Positions 45,892 through 53,467 of a DNA stretch of 64,000 nt are shown in pieces. Origin of the DNA: Streptomyces sp. SJL17-4. GTDB lineage: Bacteria > Actinomycetota > Actinomycetes > Streptomycetales > Streptomycetaceae. The notes below the pieces were generated by a model. The model made no database searches, had not been told where the DNA came from, and worked only from the letters and a program-made list of their open reading frames with translations. The stretch is taken from contig NZ_CP104578.1 in assembly GCF_036826855.1 (NCBI RefSeq), positions 1,054,001 through 1,118,000 on the forward strand. Reading direction: 5' to 3'. The position numbers were made by a program, and so were the translations under genes. Positions within the stretch are counted from its first letter, which is position 1; every line of letters starts with the position of its first letter.

Positions 45892-46226
45892 CAGCAGCAG
45901 TCCTTGGTCTCGGCGTCCGGGCAGGTGCGGTCGGTCTCGACGGCGACCACCGCGGTGCGCAGGTCGTCCAAGGCGTGTCCGAGGCGGGCGTCGGCGAGCT
46001 CGTAGCGGATGCGGCGGCCGTCGGGCACCGTGACCACCAGGCCGCAGTCGCGCAGGCATGCCAGGTGGTTCGACAGCCTCGTACGGGGCACGCCGAGTGC
46101 GTCGGCGAGATCGGCGGGGTAGGCGGGACCTGCTCGCAGGGCGAGCAGGATGCGGCAGCGGAGGGGATCGGCGAGCGCCCGGCCGAAACGGGCCAGCACC
46201 TCGACCTCAGGGGCGGTGGTCAGCAC
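45891..46226 (-). CDS. CmtR-like Cd(II)/Pb(II)-sensing ArsR-family repressor
   Basis: 111 residues: LARFGRALADPLRCRILLAL, VPRTRLSNHLACLRDCGLVV, and C-terminal DRTCPDAETKDCC. Cys57, Cys61 and Cys102 fall at the same residue numbers as the three metal ligands of Mycobacterium tuberculosis CmtR, so the metal site should be the same alpha4C type. A 12-bp palindrome lies 20 bases upstream of the start. Heads the two-gene operon with the CDF pump. Confidence 0.9.
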   Translation of the reverse strand: MLTTAPEVEVLARFGRALADPLRCRILLALRAGPAYPADLADALGVPRTRLSNHLACLRDCGLVVTVPDGRRIRYELADARLGHALDDLRTAVVAVETDRTCPDAETKDCC

Positions 46227-46246
46227 AGGGCGACAGTACAGCGATT

Positions 46247-46258
46247 CCTGAATTCAGG
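46247..46258. promoter_or_regulatory. Palindrome upstream of the CmtR-like gene
   Basis: Perfect CCTGAATTCAGG 20 bases before the regulator start, a plausible operator for autorepression. It is not the published CmtR site sequence. Confidence 0.55.
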
Positions 46259-46498
46259 GAACCATGAACCGACCGCGCACGACAGGCGGCCCCCGCCGCA
46301 GCCTTCCCTCGACCCCCTCGCAGGCGTCTCGTACGCCTCCTGGCTGCGACCGGTGTGAGGAAGGTGATGCCCCAACGGCGGATCTCGACGCTTCCCTGAC
46401 GCGCTCGCCGAGCCCGCGCGCATCCGTGCTGCTTGCGGTGATTCGGCCGCAGGACCGGCGGCCGAGACCCCCCATCGAGCAGAACCCTGGAGCGCTCC

Positions 46499-46876
46499 AT
46501 GTCCACCCCTCCCGAGACCCGTACTTCTCCACCCTCGGCTACCCGCCCGGCATCGCCGCTCTCGCCGCCGGTCTGCTCTCTCCCATCGCGACGACCGTCC
46601 TGGTGATCGTCACGCCGGCGGGCGCCCTCCCGGTCTACCGGCGGATGGCGGAGGAGAGCCCGCGCGGCGAGGGATCGATCGCGATGCTGTCCCGGCTGCT
46701 GTCCTCCTGGAAGGGCAAGCTGTTCGTCCTGACCCTGCTGGGCTTCGCGGCGACCGACTTCCTCATCACCATCACGCTGTCGGCGGCGGACGCCTCCACC
46801 CACCTCGTGGAGAACCGACCCCTCGGAGTTCGAGGCCGGGCTGACCGTCCGGGGCGAGGTCCTGCACGCCCGCGAC
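46499..46876 (+). pseudogene. Remnant of an APC-family amino acid permease
   Basis: Starts [12 protein letters not shown] at ATG 46499, then within a few codons homology switches frame to [40 protein letters not shown] and [20 protein letters not shown], ending [12 protein letters not shown] near 46812. It then changes frame again into [20 protein letters not shown], which looks like the C-terminus of the same transporter. So a transporter of around 650 residues has been reduced to three short parts by at least two deletions. The 270 bases between 46227 and 46498 hold only the palindrome. Confidence 0.7.
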
Positions 46877-46985
46877 ATGACCGGCACCCGCTCCAATGAG
46901 GGTGAAACATTTTCGGTGCCTCAGCGCATCGAAGGTACGGAGAGCAAGCACGTCACGTACTTCACACCGAGCCGAGGATGCCTTC

Positions 46986-48113
46986 ATGCGACGTCTTTCC
47001 CTGCCCCGGGCTACGACCGCCCTTGCCGTCGGACTTGCGGCGGTCGTCGCCACCGCTGCCTCACCCGCCGCCGCCGACACGAGCTGGCGGGACGTCAGCC
47101 CGGCGGACAGCAACGGCAGCGTGCTGTACGACGTCGAGACCGCCGGAGGTGCGACCTGGGCGGTCGGCCTGCGCAGCGACGCGACCACCCGCCCCTTCGC
47201 GCCGGTGGCGATGCACTGGACGGGCAAGGGCTGGCAGGCGCCCCCGCAGCCCGCCGACCACGGCCGTCTGGACGACCTCGCCGTCGGCGCGCCCGACGAG
47301 GTGTGGGCCGTCGGCACCCGCAACGAGACCGTGGGCGACACGGACTGGGACCGGGGCCGCGCACTGCTCCAGCACTGGAACGGCACCGCGTGGAGCGAGG
47401 TCGCCCTGCCGTTCCCGGAGGGCGCGGGCGATACGTCACTGTCCGCCGTCGACGTCGACGCTGCCGGCTCGGTCTGGGTGTACGGCGGCTATGCCGACCC
47501 GGCCGGCGAGTACGTGCCGGTCATGTTCCGCGGGGACGCGGACGGGGGCGGCGGCTGGACCCGGCTGCCCGCGGACACCGGGCTCACCTGGGTCGCGCAG
47601 TTGGAGGTGGGCCCCGGCGGCGTCGCCCACGCCATCGGCGACGGCGTCTCCCGCTTCGACGGCAGGTCGTGGACCAGGCAGAGCCTGCCGCCCTCGCTCG
47701 ACGGGGCGATGTACGACGGCATCGAGATGCGGGCGGCGAACGACATCTGGGCCGTCGGCCACATCAGGGACGAGAAGCTGTGGCGGCGTCCCGTGATCGT
47801 GCGTTACGACGGTCGCGCGTGGCGCACGGTCCGTACCCCCGCCGAGACGGGCCAGCTGTTCGACATCGCCTTCGACGGCTCCGGCAGCCCGGTGGTCGTG
47901 GGCGAGACCATGGACCCCGCCGTCAACCCGGCCGGGAACTACGTCCTGACTCCCGGCCCGCGGGGCTTCCTCACCCGTACCGAGGAACCGCCCGGCGCCG
48001 GCTACCTGTACGGGGCCGCGACGGACGAGGCCGGCCGGGTATGGACCGTGGGCGGCACGGCAGGCGCGGAGGGCGGCATCTCCCCGTCGGCATACGCGGG
48101 CATCCGCCGCTGA
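46986..48113 (+). CDS. Secreted seven-bladed-like beta-propeller protein
   Basis: 375 residues from ATG 46986. Sec signal (MRRLSLPRATTALAVGLAAV, cleavage near AAA-D). The mature part is a repeating pattern of short blades ending in xxWAVGxx: GGATWAVGLRS, APDEVWAVGTRN, AGSVWVYGGYA, ANDIWAVGHIR, AGRVWTVGGTA. That is a typical Kelch-like or WAVG propeller of streptomycetes. The frame continues upstream to 46896, but that part belongs to the permease debris. Function unknown. Confidence 0.82.
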   Translation: MRRLSLPRATTALAVGLAAVVATAASPAAADTSWRDVSPADSNGSVLYDVETAGGATWAVGLRSDATTRPFAPVAMHWTGKGWQAPPQPADHGRLDDLAVGAPDEVWAVGTRNETVGDTDWDRGRALLQHWNGTAWSEVALPFPEGAGDTSLSAVDVDAAGSVWVYGGYADPAGEYVPVMFRGDADGGGGWTRLPADTGLTWVAQLEVGPGGVAHAIGDGVSRFDGRSWTRQSLPPSLDGAMYDGIEMRAANDIWAVGHIRDEKLWRRPVIVRYDGRAWRTVRTPAETGQLFDIAFDGSGSPVVVGETMDPAVNPAGNYVLTPGPRGFLTRTEEPPGAGYLYGAATDEAGRVWTVGGTAGAEGGISPSAYAGIRR

Positions 48114-48176
48114 GCCGGGCGCGGGAGGCGCTCGGGGCCTTCGAAGGCATCGCGACCGCATCACCGCGGGACAAGC

Positions 48177-48815
48177 TCAGCCGCGCAGCCGTACGGCAAG
48201 CGTGGCGAGCCAGGCGCCGGGGGTGAACGGCACCGGGGGCTCGACCTCCGCGCCGAGCGTCACCAGCGCCAGGGCCAGGCCGTCCTCGTCGAGGCCGAGG
48301 GCGAGCAGGTCGTGCAACTCCCCCGTCAGCTGGGCGACGAGCCCCGTATCGGTGCCCGCCAGGTAGTCGGCGAGCGCGGCCTCGTGGTCGCCGAACTCGT
48401 CCGGCATGTCCTGCGAGAACCAGCCGCCGAGCAGTTGCGCCAGCTCGGGGAAGCGGGCCCGCCACTCCCAGGGCGTCGCGGGCGTGGCAGGCGGTGGCGC
48501 CTGCCCGTTCGCGAGGCTCCCGTCGAGCCGGTCGGCGAGATCCGTGAGCCAGTCCCGGATCTCCTCGGGGGGTACCCCCACGTCGGGCAGCCGGTAGTAC
48601 TCGCCGAGCCGCAGCCGCAGTCGCCCCGGCGGATTGTCGGCGTAGACGCGCAGTTGCTCGGCCGCGACGGCGATCGCCCAGGGCCGGGTGCGCCAGGTCT
48701 GCCTCAGATAGCCGGCCACCGCCTCGGGAGCGTGCGGACCGAGGCCGAGATGGGCGCGGACGACCTGGTCGAGCTCGCCGTACTTGCGGTCGTGCTCGGC
48801 GGGGTTCAGGGACAC
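48177..48815 (-). CDS. CdiI-like immunity protein
   Basis: 212 residues from GTG 48815 (GAGG upstream). The segment RARFPELAQLLGGWFSQDMP, DEFGDHEAALADYLAG is the hallmark of contact-dependent growth inhibition immunity proteins of the CdiI_2 type. An N-terminal region of about 110 residues (DRKYGELDQVVRAHLGLGP) is extra. It lies 8 bases downstream of an RNase A-like gene, as expected for an immunity partner. Acidic, cytoplasmic. Confidence 0.72.
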   Translation of the reverse strand: MSLNPAEHDRKYGELDQVVRAHLGLGPHAPEAVAGYLRQTWRTRPWAIAVAAEQLRVYADNPPGRLRLRLGEYYRLPDVGVPPEEIRDWLTDLADRLDGSLANGQAPPPATPATPWEWRARFPELAQLLGGWFSQDMPDEFGDHEAALADYLAGTDTGLVAQLTGELHDLLALGLDEDGLALALVTLGAEVEPPVPFTPGAWLATLAVRLRG

Positions 48816-48823
48816 GGTGGCCT

Positions 48824-49174
48824 CTACAGGTCGACGGGCAGCGAGGAGTGCACGGTGAAGGGGTACGCGCCGGGCTCGCCGGATCCGGTCCGGCGGAGCA
48901 CGACCCTGGCGGCGCGCACCGGGATCGGCTCCTGGCCGGCGAGCGCCATCCCGGTGGTGAGCAGCGTGCCCACCGGATCGGGCCGCGAGGGCCAGGCTGC
49001 CTCGATCACGAGCCGCTGCCGCGTGGACTGGGCGAGCCAGCGGTGGATGACCTGCTCGTTCAGCGTGATCACCTGCTGGGTGGCCCACTGGGCGGTCGCC
49101 TGGTCCGGAAAGGTCGCGGCGCGGTCGGCGCGGGCCTGGGCGGGGGGCGCGGGGGGCGCGGGGGGTGTCGTCAT
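48824..49174 (-). CDS. Short RNase A-like (CdiA-CT) domain protein
   Basis: 116 residues: Pro/Ala-rich start, then RAATFPDQATAQWATQQVIT, HRWLAQSTRQRLVIEAAW, VGTLLTTG, VRAARVVLRRTGSG and HSSLPVDL. This is the beta-sheet half of the bacterial RNase A toxin fold (CdiA-CT type). Compared with the sibling toxin at 50620 it lacks the N-terminal HTxxKHxG helix with catalytic His and Arg, and has SSLP where the sibling has TAYP. It is therefore probably inactive alone or needs a partner. It starts one base after the WXG100 gene stop. Confidence 0.7.
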   Translation of the reverse strand: MTTPPAPPAPPAQARADRAATFPDQATAQWATQQVITLNEQVIHRWLAQSTRQRLVIEAAWPSRPDPVGTLLTTGMALAGQEPIPVRAARVVLRRTGSGEPGAYPFTVHSSLPVDL

Positions 49175-49175
49175 G

Positions 49176-49478
49176 TCAGGCCCCGCCCCAGCCGCGCAGG
49201 GTGGCCCGCTGGGCGGCGGTGTAGTTGGCGTGCCCGGTGGCGACGACGGAGTGCAGCCACTTCTGCGCGGCCTGCAGGTCCTCCATCTGCCGGTCCCAGC
49301 GGTCGAGTTCGTCCACGAAGGCCTCGCGGGCCTCGCCCTGCCAGGCGAGGACGACCGGCACCGTGCGGTCGTACAGCGCGCTCAGGCGCTCGTTGAGCTT
49401 CTTCACGATGTCCTCGAGTTCGCCCGCCATCTCGCGCAGTGCGGCCAGGTCGACGGTGATCGAGCCGTCGTCGTTCAC
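49176..49478 (-). CDS. WXG100-family (ESAT-6-like) protein
   Basis: 100 residues from GTG 49478 (GAGGGGGA upstream). Two helices with a central turn: ALREMAGELEDIVKKLNERL, VVLAWQGEAREAFVDELDRW, QKWLHSVVATGHANYTAAQR. The WQG turn and 100-residue size define WXG100. Such proteins are type VII secretion substrates or adaptors for toxins. It lies directly before the short RNase A-like gene. Confidence 0.85.
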   Translation of the reverse strand: MNDDGSITVDLAALREMAGELEDIVKKLNERLSALYDRTVPVVLAWQGEAREAFVDELDRWDRQMEDLQAAQKWLHSVVATGHANYTAAQRATLRGWGGA

Positions 49479-49503
49479 GATTCCCCCTCTGTGGTGCGGA
49501 CGT

Positions 49504-49914
49504 TCAGAGCTCGCTGATCCGGCTGACCGGTGCCGAACCGCCACCGGGACCCGCGCCGCCCGGCCCCTCGCCGGACAGCTCCCGTACCTCCGCGTCGATG
49601 TCGACCTTCTTCACCTCGGCCCGGAACTGCCGCAGGGTGTCCAGCTCCTGGCGCGTGAAGCCGTCCCGGCTCATCCGGACCGCGTGCGCGAGGACTCCGA
49701 GGATCTCCCGGACCCGTACGGCGTCCGCCCCGGCCTCGCGGTGCAGCTTCCGGTACGCCGTCGCCGCCTCGCTGCGCCACCGCGCCTCGGCCCGGTCGAC
49801 GATCGCGTCCATCCGGCGCACCTGCCCGTCGATGTGCGTCCGCATGGCGTCCAGATCGTCCGCGAGACGCTTCAGGTCCTCGTCCGTCACGGCGAGGTTC
49901 GGCTCGACGGGCAT
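49504..49914 (-). CDS. WXG100-like partner protein
   Basis: 136 residues from ATG 49914 (GGAAGGAG upstream). Helix-turn-helix hairpin with DLKRLADDLDAMRTHIDGQV, ARWRSEAATAYRKLHREAGA and a Gly/Pro-rich tail. WRS replaces WXG, as in many actinobacterial paired members. It is 25 bases upstream of the WXG100 gene, so the two likely form a heterodimer. Confidence 0.72.
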   Translation of the reverse strand: MPVEPNLAVTDEDLKRLADDLDAMRTHIDGQVRRMDAIVDRAEARWRSEAATAYRKLHREAGADAVRVREILGVLAHAVRMSRDGFTRQELDTLRQFRAEVKKVDIDAEVRELSGEGPGGAGPGGGSAPVSRISEL

Positions 49915-49949
49915 GGCGACGGCTCCTTCCGGGGCGATGGTGTGGTGGG

Positions 49950-50618
49950 TCAGTGCTGCTCGGCGAAGTGGGCGTGGACGGCATCGAGGAGCAGCCGCAG
50001 CCGTGCGCTCGTCACCGACGGCATGACGGGCGCGAAGGCCCCGTCGAGCTCGGCGGGCGAACGGAACATGTAAAGGACACGCTGGAGTTGACCGGCGAGA
50101 TCGGCGATCCTGCCGTGGCAGTCGGGGTGGTCCATGGCGACCAGGTCACGCGCCTCCGCCGCCGGGTCGCTGCCGTACTCACCTGTGGGCAGCTGTGACG
50201 CGAACTCGTTGACGACGTCGAAACGGGCCAGTGCCTCCCACTGCGAGAGCGGCAGTTCGTCGTAGCGCGGGCAGACGCCGAACCACGGGTCGCGGACGAG
50301 CTCCGCCAGGGAGCGCAGGAACGCATCGACAGGTTCGCCGCCGGCCGCCAGGGCGAGCCGGTCACGGAAAGCGGCCGGTCTGGTGCTGAACCGCTCCGTG
50401 CCGTACTCGTCCGCCAGTCCGTCGAGGAGCGAGGCCACCGCGCTGAAGGGCATGACCCAGGCGATCGCGTGCGAGTCCTGCATCACCCTGGAGAACCGCT
50501 GGAGTTCGTCCTCCAACGGGGCGGCCCCCGGGTTCCGCGAGGCCACGGCGAGGTCGACGAGGCGGGCGAGCACCCCGCTGGTGAGGACGGAGTCAGTCGG
50601 TTCGGTCACCTGACGCAT
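49950..50618 (-). CDS. Putative immunity protein for the RNase A-like toxin
   Basis: 222 residues, ATG one base past the toxin stop. All-helical-looking, acidic: RLVDLAVASRNPGAAPLEDE, AWVMPFSAVASLLDGLADEY, FGVCPRYDELPLSQWEALAR. I recognise no family. The assignment as immunity protein rests only on its place directly after a toxin gene, on size and acidity. Confidence 0.6.
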   Translation of the reverse strand: MRQVTEPTDSVLTSGVLARLVDLAVASRNPGAAPLEDELQRFSRVMQDSHAIAWVMPFSAVASLLDGLADEYGTERFSTRPAAFRDRLALAAGGEPVDAFLRSLAELVRDPWFGVCPRYDELPLSQWEALARFDVVNEFASQLPTGEYGSDPAAEARDLVAMDHPDCHGRIADLAGQLQRVLYMFRSPAELDGAFAPVMPSVTSARLRLLLDAVHAHFAEQH

Positions 50619-50619
50619 G

Positions 50620-51497
50620 CTAAGGGGCCTTCGGATAGGCGGTGAGCACGTAGAAGGACTTCGACTCGGGCGAGTAGGCGAGGACCACGTGCACCGTGTG
50701 CACGTTCTTCGCCTGGGCCGAGTAGCCCGACGTGGCGAAGTCCGCCTGGCTCACCGAGGTCCCGACAGCCACCTGCTGCCCGTTCGCGTCCGTGACCGGG
50801 AAGTCCCAGGCCTTGACGGATCCGGGCCTGAAGGTGCCGTCGGCGACCTTCCGCTCCTGGTTGCGCATCCAGGTTTCCAGCTCGTTCCTCCTCGCGGGGT
50901 CGTTCACCGCGGTGTGCACGTACTGCTCGGCGGACGGAAGGTCGCGGAACGTCGACGCGTCCGCGCCGCCCTGGTCGCGCAGCCGGTGCATCAGCTGCTC
51001 CGGGGTGAGTCCGATGTGCTTGTCGATCGTGTGGGCCTCCTTCCCGAGCCTCAGAGCCTCGGGGTGCGGGGGCTGGAAGTCGTTTCTCTCCCACTCCATC
51101 GACGCGAGGTCGATGCCGAACCTGCTGTTCGGGTCCCGGGACTGCTCGTTGAGCGGGACGATCGACCGGTCGAACTCGAAGAGCGAGCGCGCCCCGAACG
51201 CCTCCGCCCTCGCCGACTCCGACTGGAAGGTCGGCACCGCGCGCGAGGCCTCCCGCAGCGGTTCGAGCAGGCCCTTCACTTTCTGCGTCTGCGTCCGCAG
51301 CCCGGTCTCGTAGGTGTCGACAGCCCGGTTGACGGCGTCCGTGTCGATGCTGAGGAGCACTGCGGCGCCGAGGCCCTTCCACAGCTTCTTGAGGCGCTCG
51401 AAAATGATCGGCAGCGGGGTTGGCCGAAAGACTGCCCGCCGACCGCGCCGAGATACTCGGCGACCACCCCCACGTACGCGCGTCGGCGCGCCTTCAT
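50620..51497 (-). CDS. RNase A-like toxin (CdiA-CT type), frameshifted 5' end
   Basis: The C-terminal 130 residues are a full bacterial RNase A domain: HTIDKHIGLTPEQLMHRLRD (catalytic His and Arg), ASTFRDLPSAEQYVHTAV, VHTVHVVLAYSPESKSFYVL and TAYP (catalytic Thr/Tyr). Upstream is a helical region (PLPIIFERLKKLWKGLGAAV, AVDTYETGLRTQTQKVKG). Before that the coding signal lies in another frame (MKARRR at 51497, then YVGVVAEYLGAVGGQSFGQP) and would join if the four-base G run at 51416-51419 had five bases. So this is either a sequencing slip or a disrupted or orphan toxin cassette. An alternative continuous frame reaches 51555 but looks non-coding at its start. Confidence 0.75.
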
Positions 51498-51628
51498 CCG
51501 CACCCGACAGGCCGCCCGACGGAAGTCCGTCCCGGCCGCCGTGGCGGCGAGTCAACCTCGGGGCGCTCGATCGACGTCGCCGTGCCTGGTGGCCAGATTC
51601 GGATTCTCAATCCCTTCGACGGCGCCAT
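51494..51628 (-). CDS. Possible 44-residue leader ORF
   Basis: ATG 51628 (GGGGGG directly upstream) to TGA 51494-51496; its stop overlaps the ATG of the toxin's upstream frame (ATGA). It contains GLRIRIWPPGTATSIERPEVD-like sequence. Could be a degraded 5' part of the toxin or a real coupled peptide. The rest of the gap to 51738 shows nothing. Confidence 0.25.
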   Translation of the reverse strand: MAPSKGLRIRIWPPGTATSIERPEVDSPPRRPGRTSVGRPVGCG

Positions 51629-51738
51629 CCCCCCGAAGCGTGGTGGATCAGGACGGACCCTCCGCACTCGCAACTCTGGACGCAGACACCGTCGAAAGGG
51701 AGATCACCCCGAGGCCGGCAGACCACGAACAGTTCCGC

Positions 51739-52956
51739 CTACCTCGCGATCCGGACGGATGTCGCCGTCGCGACCACGGCTGCCACCACCCCGACACCAG
51801 CCAGCGCTCCGAACAGCTCGGGACAGCCGCCCAGCGGTCCCGCGAGAAGGGCGGCGGCGAAGGGGGCGAGGGCTGAGGCGGTCATGACTGGAGCGGTGAG
51901 GATTCCGGAGAGTCGGCCGTAATGCCGAGAGCCCCAGCGGTCGGTGATCGCGGTTGCCTGGAGGAGGGTGAGGTTGCCGCGGACCATGCCGGCGGCGACC
52001 GACACCACGATCACCAGGCCGTACGGGCCTGGCGTGACGGCGAGAGCCGCGGTGGTCAGGGCGCCGAGGGCGATGAGGGTCGCGGTGCGGACTGTCGTCC
52101 CGGTGTGGCGGGCCAGTGGCGCGTAGAGAGCGCGGCCGAAGGTCTGGCCTGCGCCGCCGAGGCCGAGAGCCCAGGCCGCTTGGGATGTGGTGTAGCCGCG
52201 TTCGAGCAGGAGGGGGACGAGGGTGACGACGACGGCGTACATCGCGAAGGCCGAGAGCGTGAACGCGACCGCGAGCAGGAGGAACGGTCGGCTACGGGCG
52301 ACCGTGCCGGGGCTCGCGTCCGTACCGGCCGAGGAGGATGGTGCCGGCGGCCAGGGGGCTTTCAGCGCGATCGCGTGGGCCGGGATCGTGACGGCGGCGA
52401 GGATCGCCGCCAGCACCAGATAGGTCTCCCGCCACGACAGATGGGTAGCCAGGGCCGCGGTGAGCGGCGCGAAGACCGTGGAGGCGAGGCCGCCGGCGAG
52501 GGTGACGATCGTGAGGGCGCGGACGTGATCGGGGGCCCACCAGCGAGTGAGTGCGGCGAACGCGGGCTGGTAGAAAGTGGCCGCCATGGCGAACCCGCCC
52601 AGCAGCCACCCGGCGAAGAACACCGGCAGGTTCGGTGCCAGTGCCACGATCACCAGACTCAGGACCCCGGCCACGGAGCCTGCCGTCATGACCGTGCGTG
52701 GGCCGCGGCGGTCGATGATCCGGCCGACCCGGATTCCGGCGAGGCCAGAGACAACCAGGGCGAACGAGAACGCCGCCGTCGTGGCGCCGGTGGACCAGCC
52801 GCTGTCGGCGGTGATCTGCGGGTTCAGGACCGGGAAGGCGTAGTAGACGATGCCCCAACTGGTGATCTGGGTGGCGCAGAGCGCGGGCAGGACGACGCGA
52901 GGCCGCGACCGGTCCCCTGCTCCGGTCGCGGCTCCGCGGGTGTGAAGGTCGGCCAT
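51739..52956 (-). CDS. MFS efflux transporter of the arsenic operon
   Basis: 405 residues with 12 predicted spans: LCATQITSWGIVYYAFPVLN, GIRVGRIIDRRGPRTVMTAG (the motif between spans 2 and 3), WLLGGFAMAATFYQPAFAAL. Third gene of the ArsO-like/CadI/MFS operon, 7 bases after cadI, so an arsenical or antimonial exporter is likely, but the family is too broad to name a substrate. Confidence 0.85.
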   Translation of the reverse strand: MADLHTRGAATGAGDRSRPRVVLPALCATQITSWGIVYYAFPVLNPQITADSGWSTGATTAAFSFALVVSGLAGIRVGRIIDRRGPRTVMTAGSVAGVLSLVIVALAPNLPVFFAGWLLGGFAMAATFYQPAFAALTRWWAPDHVRALTIVTLAGGLASTVFAPLTAALATHLSWRETYLVLAAILAAVTIPAHAIALKAPWPPAPSSSAGTDASPGTVARSRPFLLLAVAFTLSAFAMYAVVVTLVPLLLERGYTTSQAAWALGLGGAGQTFGRALYAPLARHTGTTVRTATLIALGALTTAALAVTPGPYGLVIVVSVAAGMVRGNLTLLQATAITDRWGSRHYGRLSGILTAPVMTASALAPFAAALLAGPLGGCPELFGALAGVGVVAAVVATATSVRIAR

Positions 52957-52963
52957 CGAGAGA

Positions 52964-53431
52964 TCAGCAGCATCCGCCGGCGGCGACCGGTGCAGTGGCC
53001 TCGTTGTCGACTGTGGCCGCAGCGCCGGCGCAACAAGCGCTGCCCTGTTGCCTGGTCAGGGTGTCGGCGTCTGCTTTGACGACGTACACCTCCCACGGTT
53101 CGCGGCCGGGGCCGTGGACCCACACCTTGTCCTGGAGGGCGTAACAACAGGTGGTGTCGTTCTCCTCCGTCGTCGGCAGACCGGCCTCGCCCAGGCGGGC
53201 GGTGGCGGCGTGGACCGCCTCGGTGGTGTCGACCTCGACGCCGAGGTGGTCCAGACGAGTGTCCTCGTTCTCGGGGCCTTCGATGAGGACGAGCTTGAGG
53301 GGCGGTTCCGCGATGGCGAAGTTGGCGTAGCCGTCACGGATCTTGGCCGGCTCGGTGCCGAAGAGCTTGGTGTAGAAGGCGACGGATGCCGCCAGGTCGG
53401 GAACGCGCAGGGCGAGCTGTACGCGGGACAT
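52964..53431 (-). CDS. cadI: CadI/ArsI-family vicinal-oxygen-chelate protein
   Basis: 155 residues closely resembling M. tuberculosis CadI: SRVQLALRVPDLAASVAFYT, GYANFAIAEPPLKLVLIEGP, LDHLGVEV, TTCCYALQDKVWVHGPG. ArsI C-As lyases bind trivalent organoarsenicals with a Cys pair, present here as Cys95-Cys96, and iron with two His and a Glu. His62 and Glu114 are present, but position 5 is Gln instead of His, as in CadI, so lyase activity is uncertain. A C-terminal tail (ACCAG and GGCC) adds soft-metal-binding cysteines. Middle gene of the operon. Confidence 0.9.
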   Translation of the reverse strand: MSRVQLALRVPDLAASVAFYTKLFGTEPAKIRDGYANFAIAEPPLKLVLIEGPENEDTRLDHLGVEVDTTEAVHAATARLGEAGLPTTEENDTTCCYALQDKVWVHGPGREPWEVYVVKADADTLTRQQGSACCAGAAATVDNEATAPVAAGGCC

Positions 53432-53467
53432 CGTGTTCCTCCAGCTGCGGGTGGGTGGATGGGCGGG

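Noticed and set aside
46903..46914. TGAAACATTTTC as a Zur box near the metal transporter remnants
   Set aside because: Three bases too short for the symmetric Zur consensus and not placed before an intact zinc gene.
48177..51555. Complete type VII secretion locus
   Set aside because: No EccC-type ATPase, EccB, EccD or EccE gene is in the window; only WXG100 proteins and effectors are.
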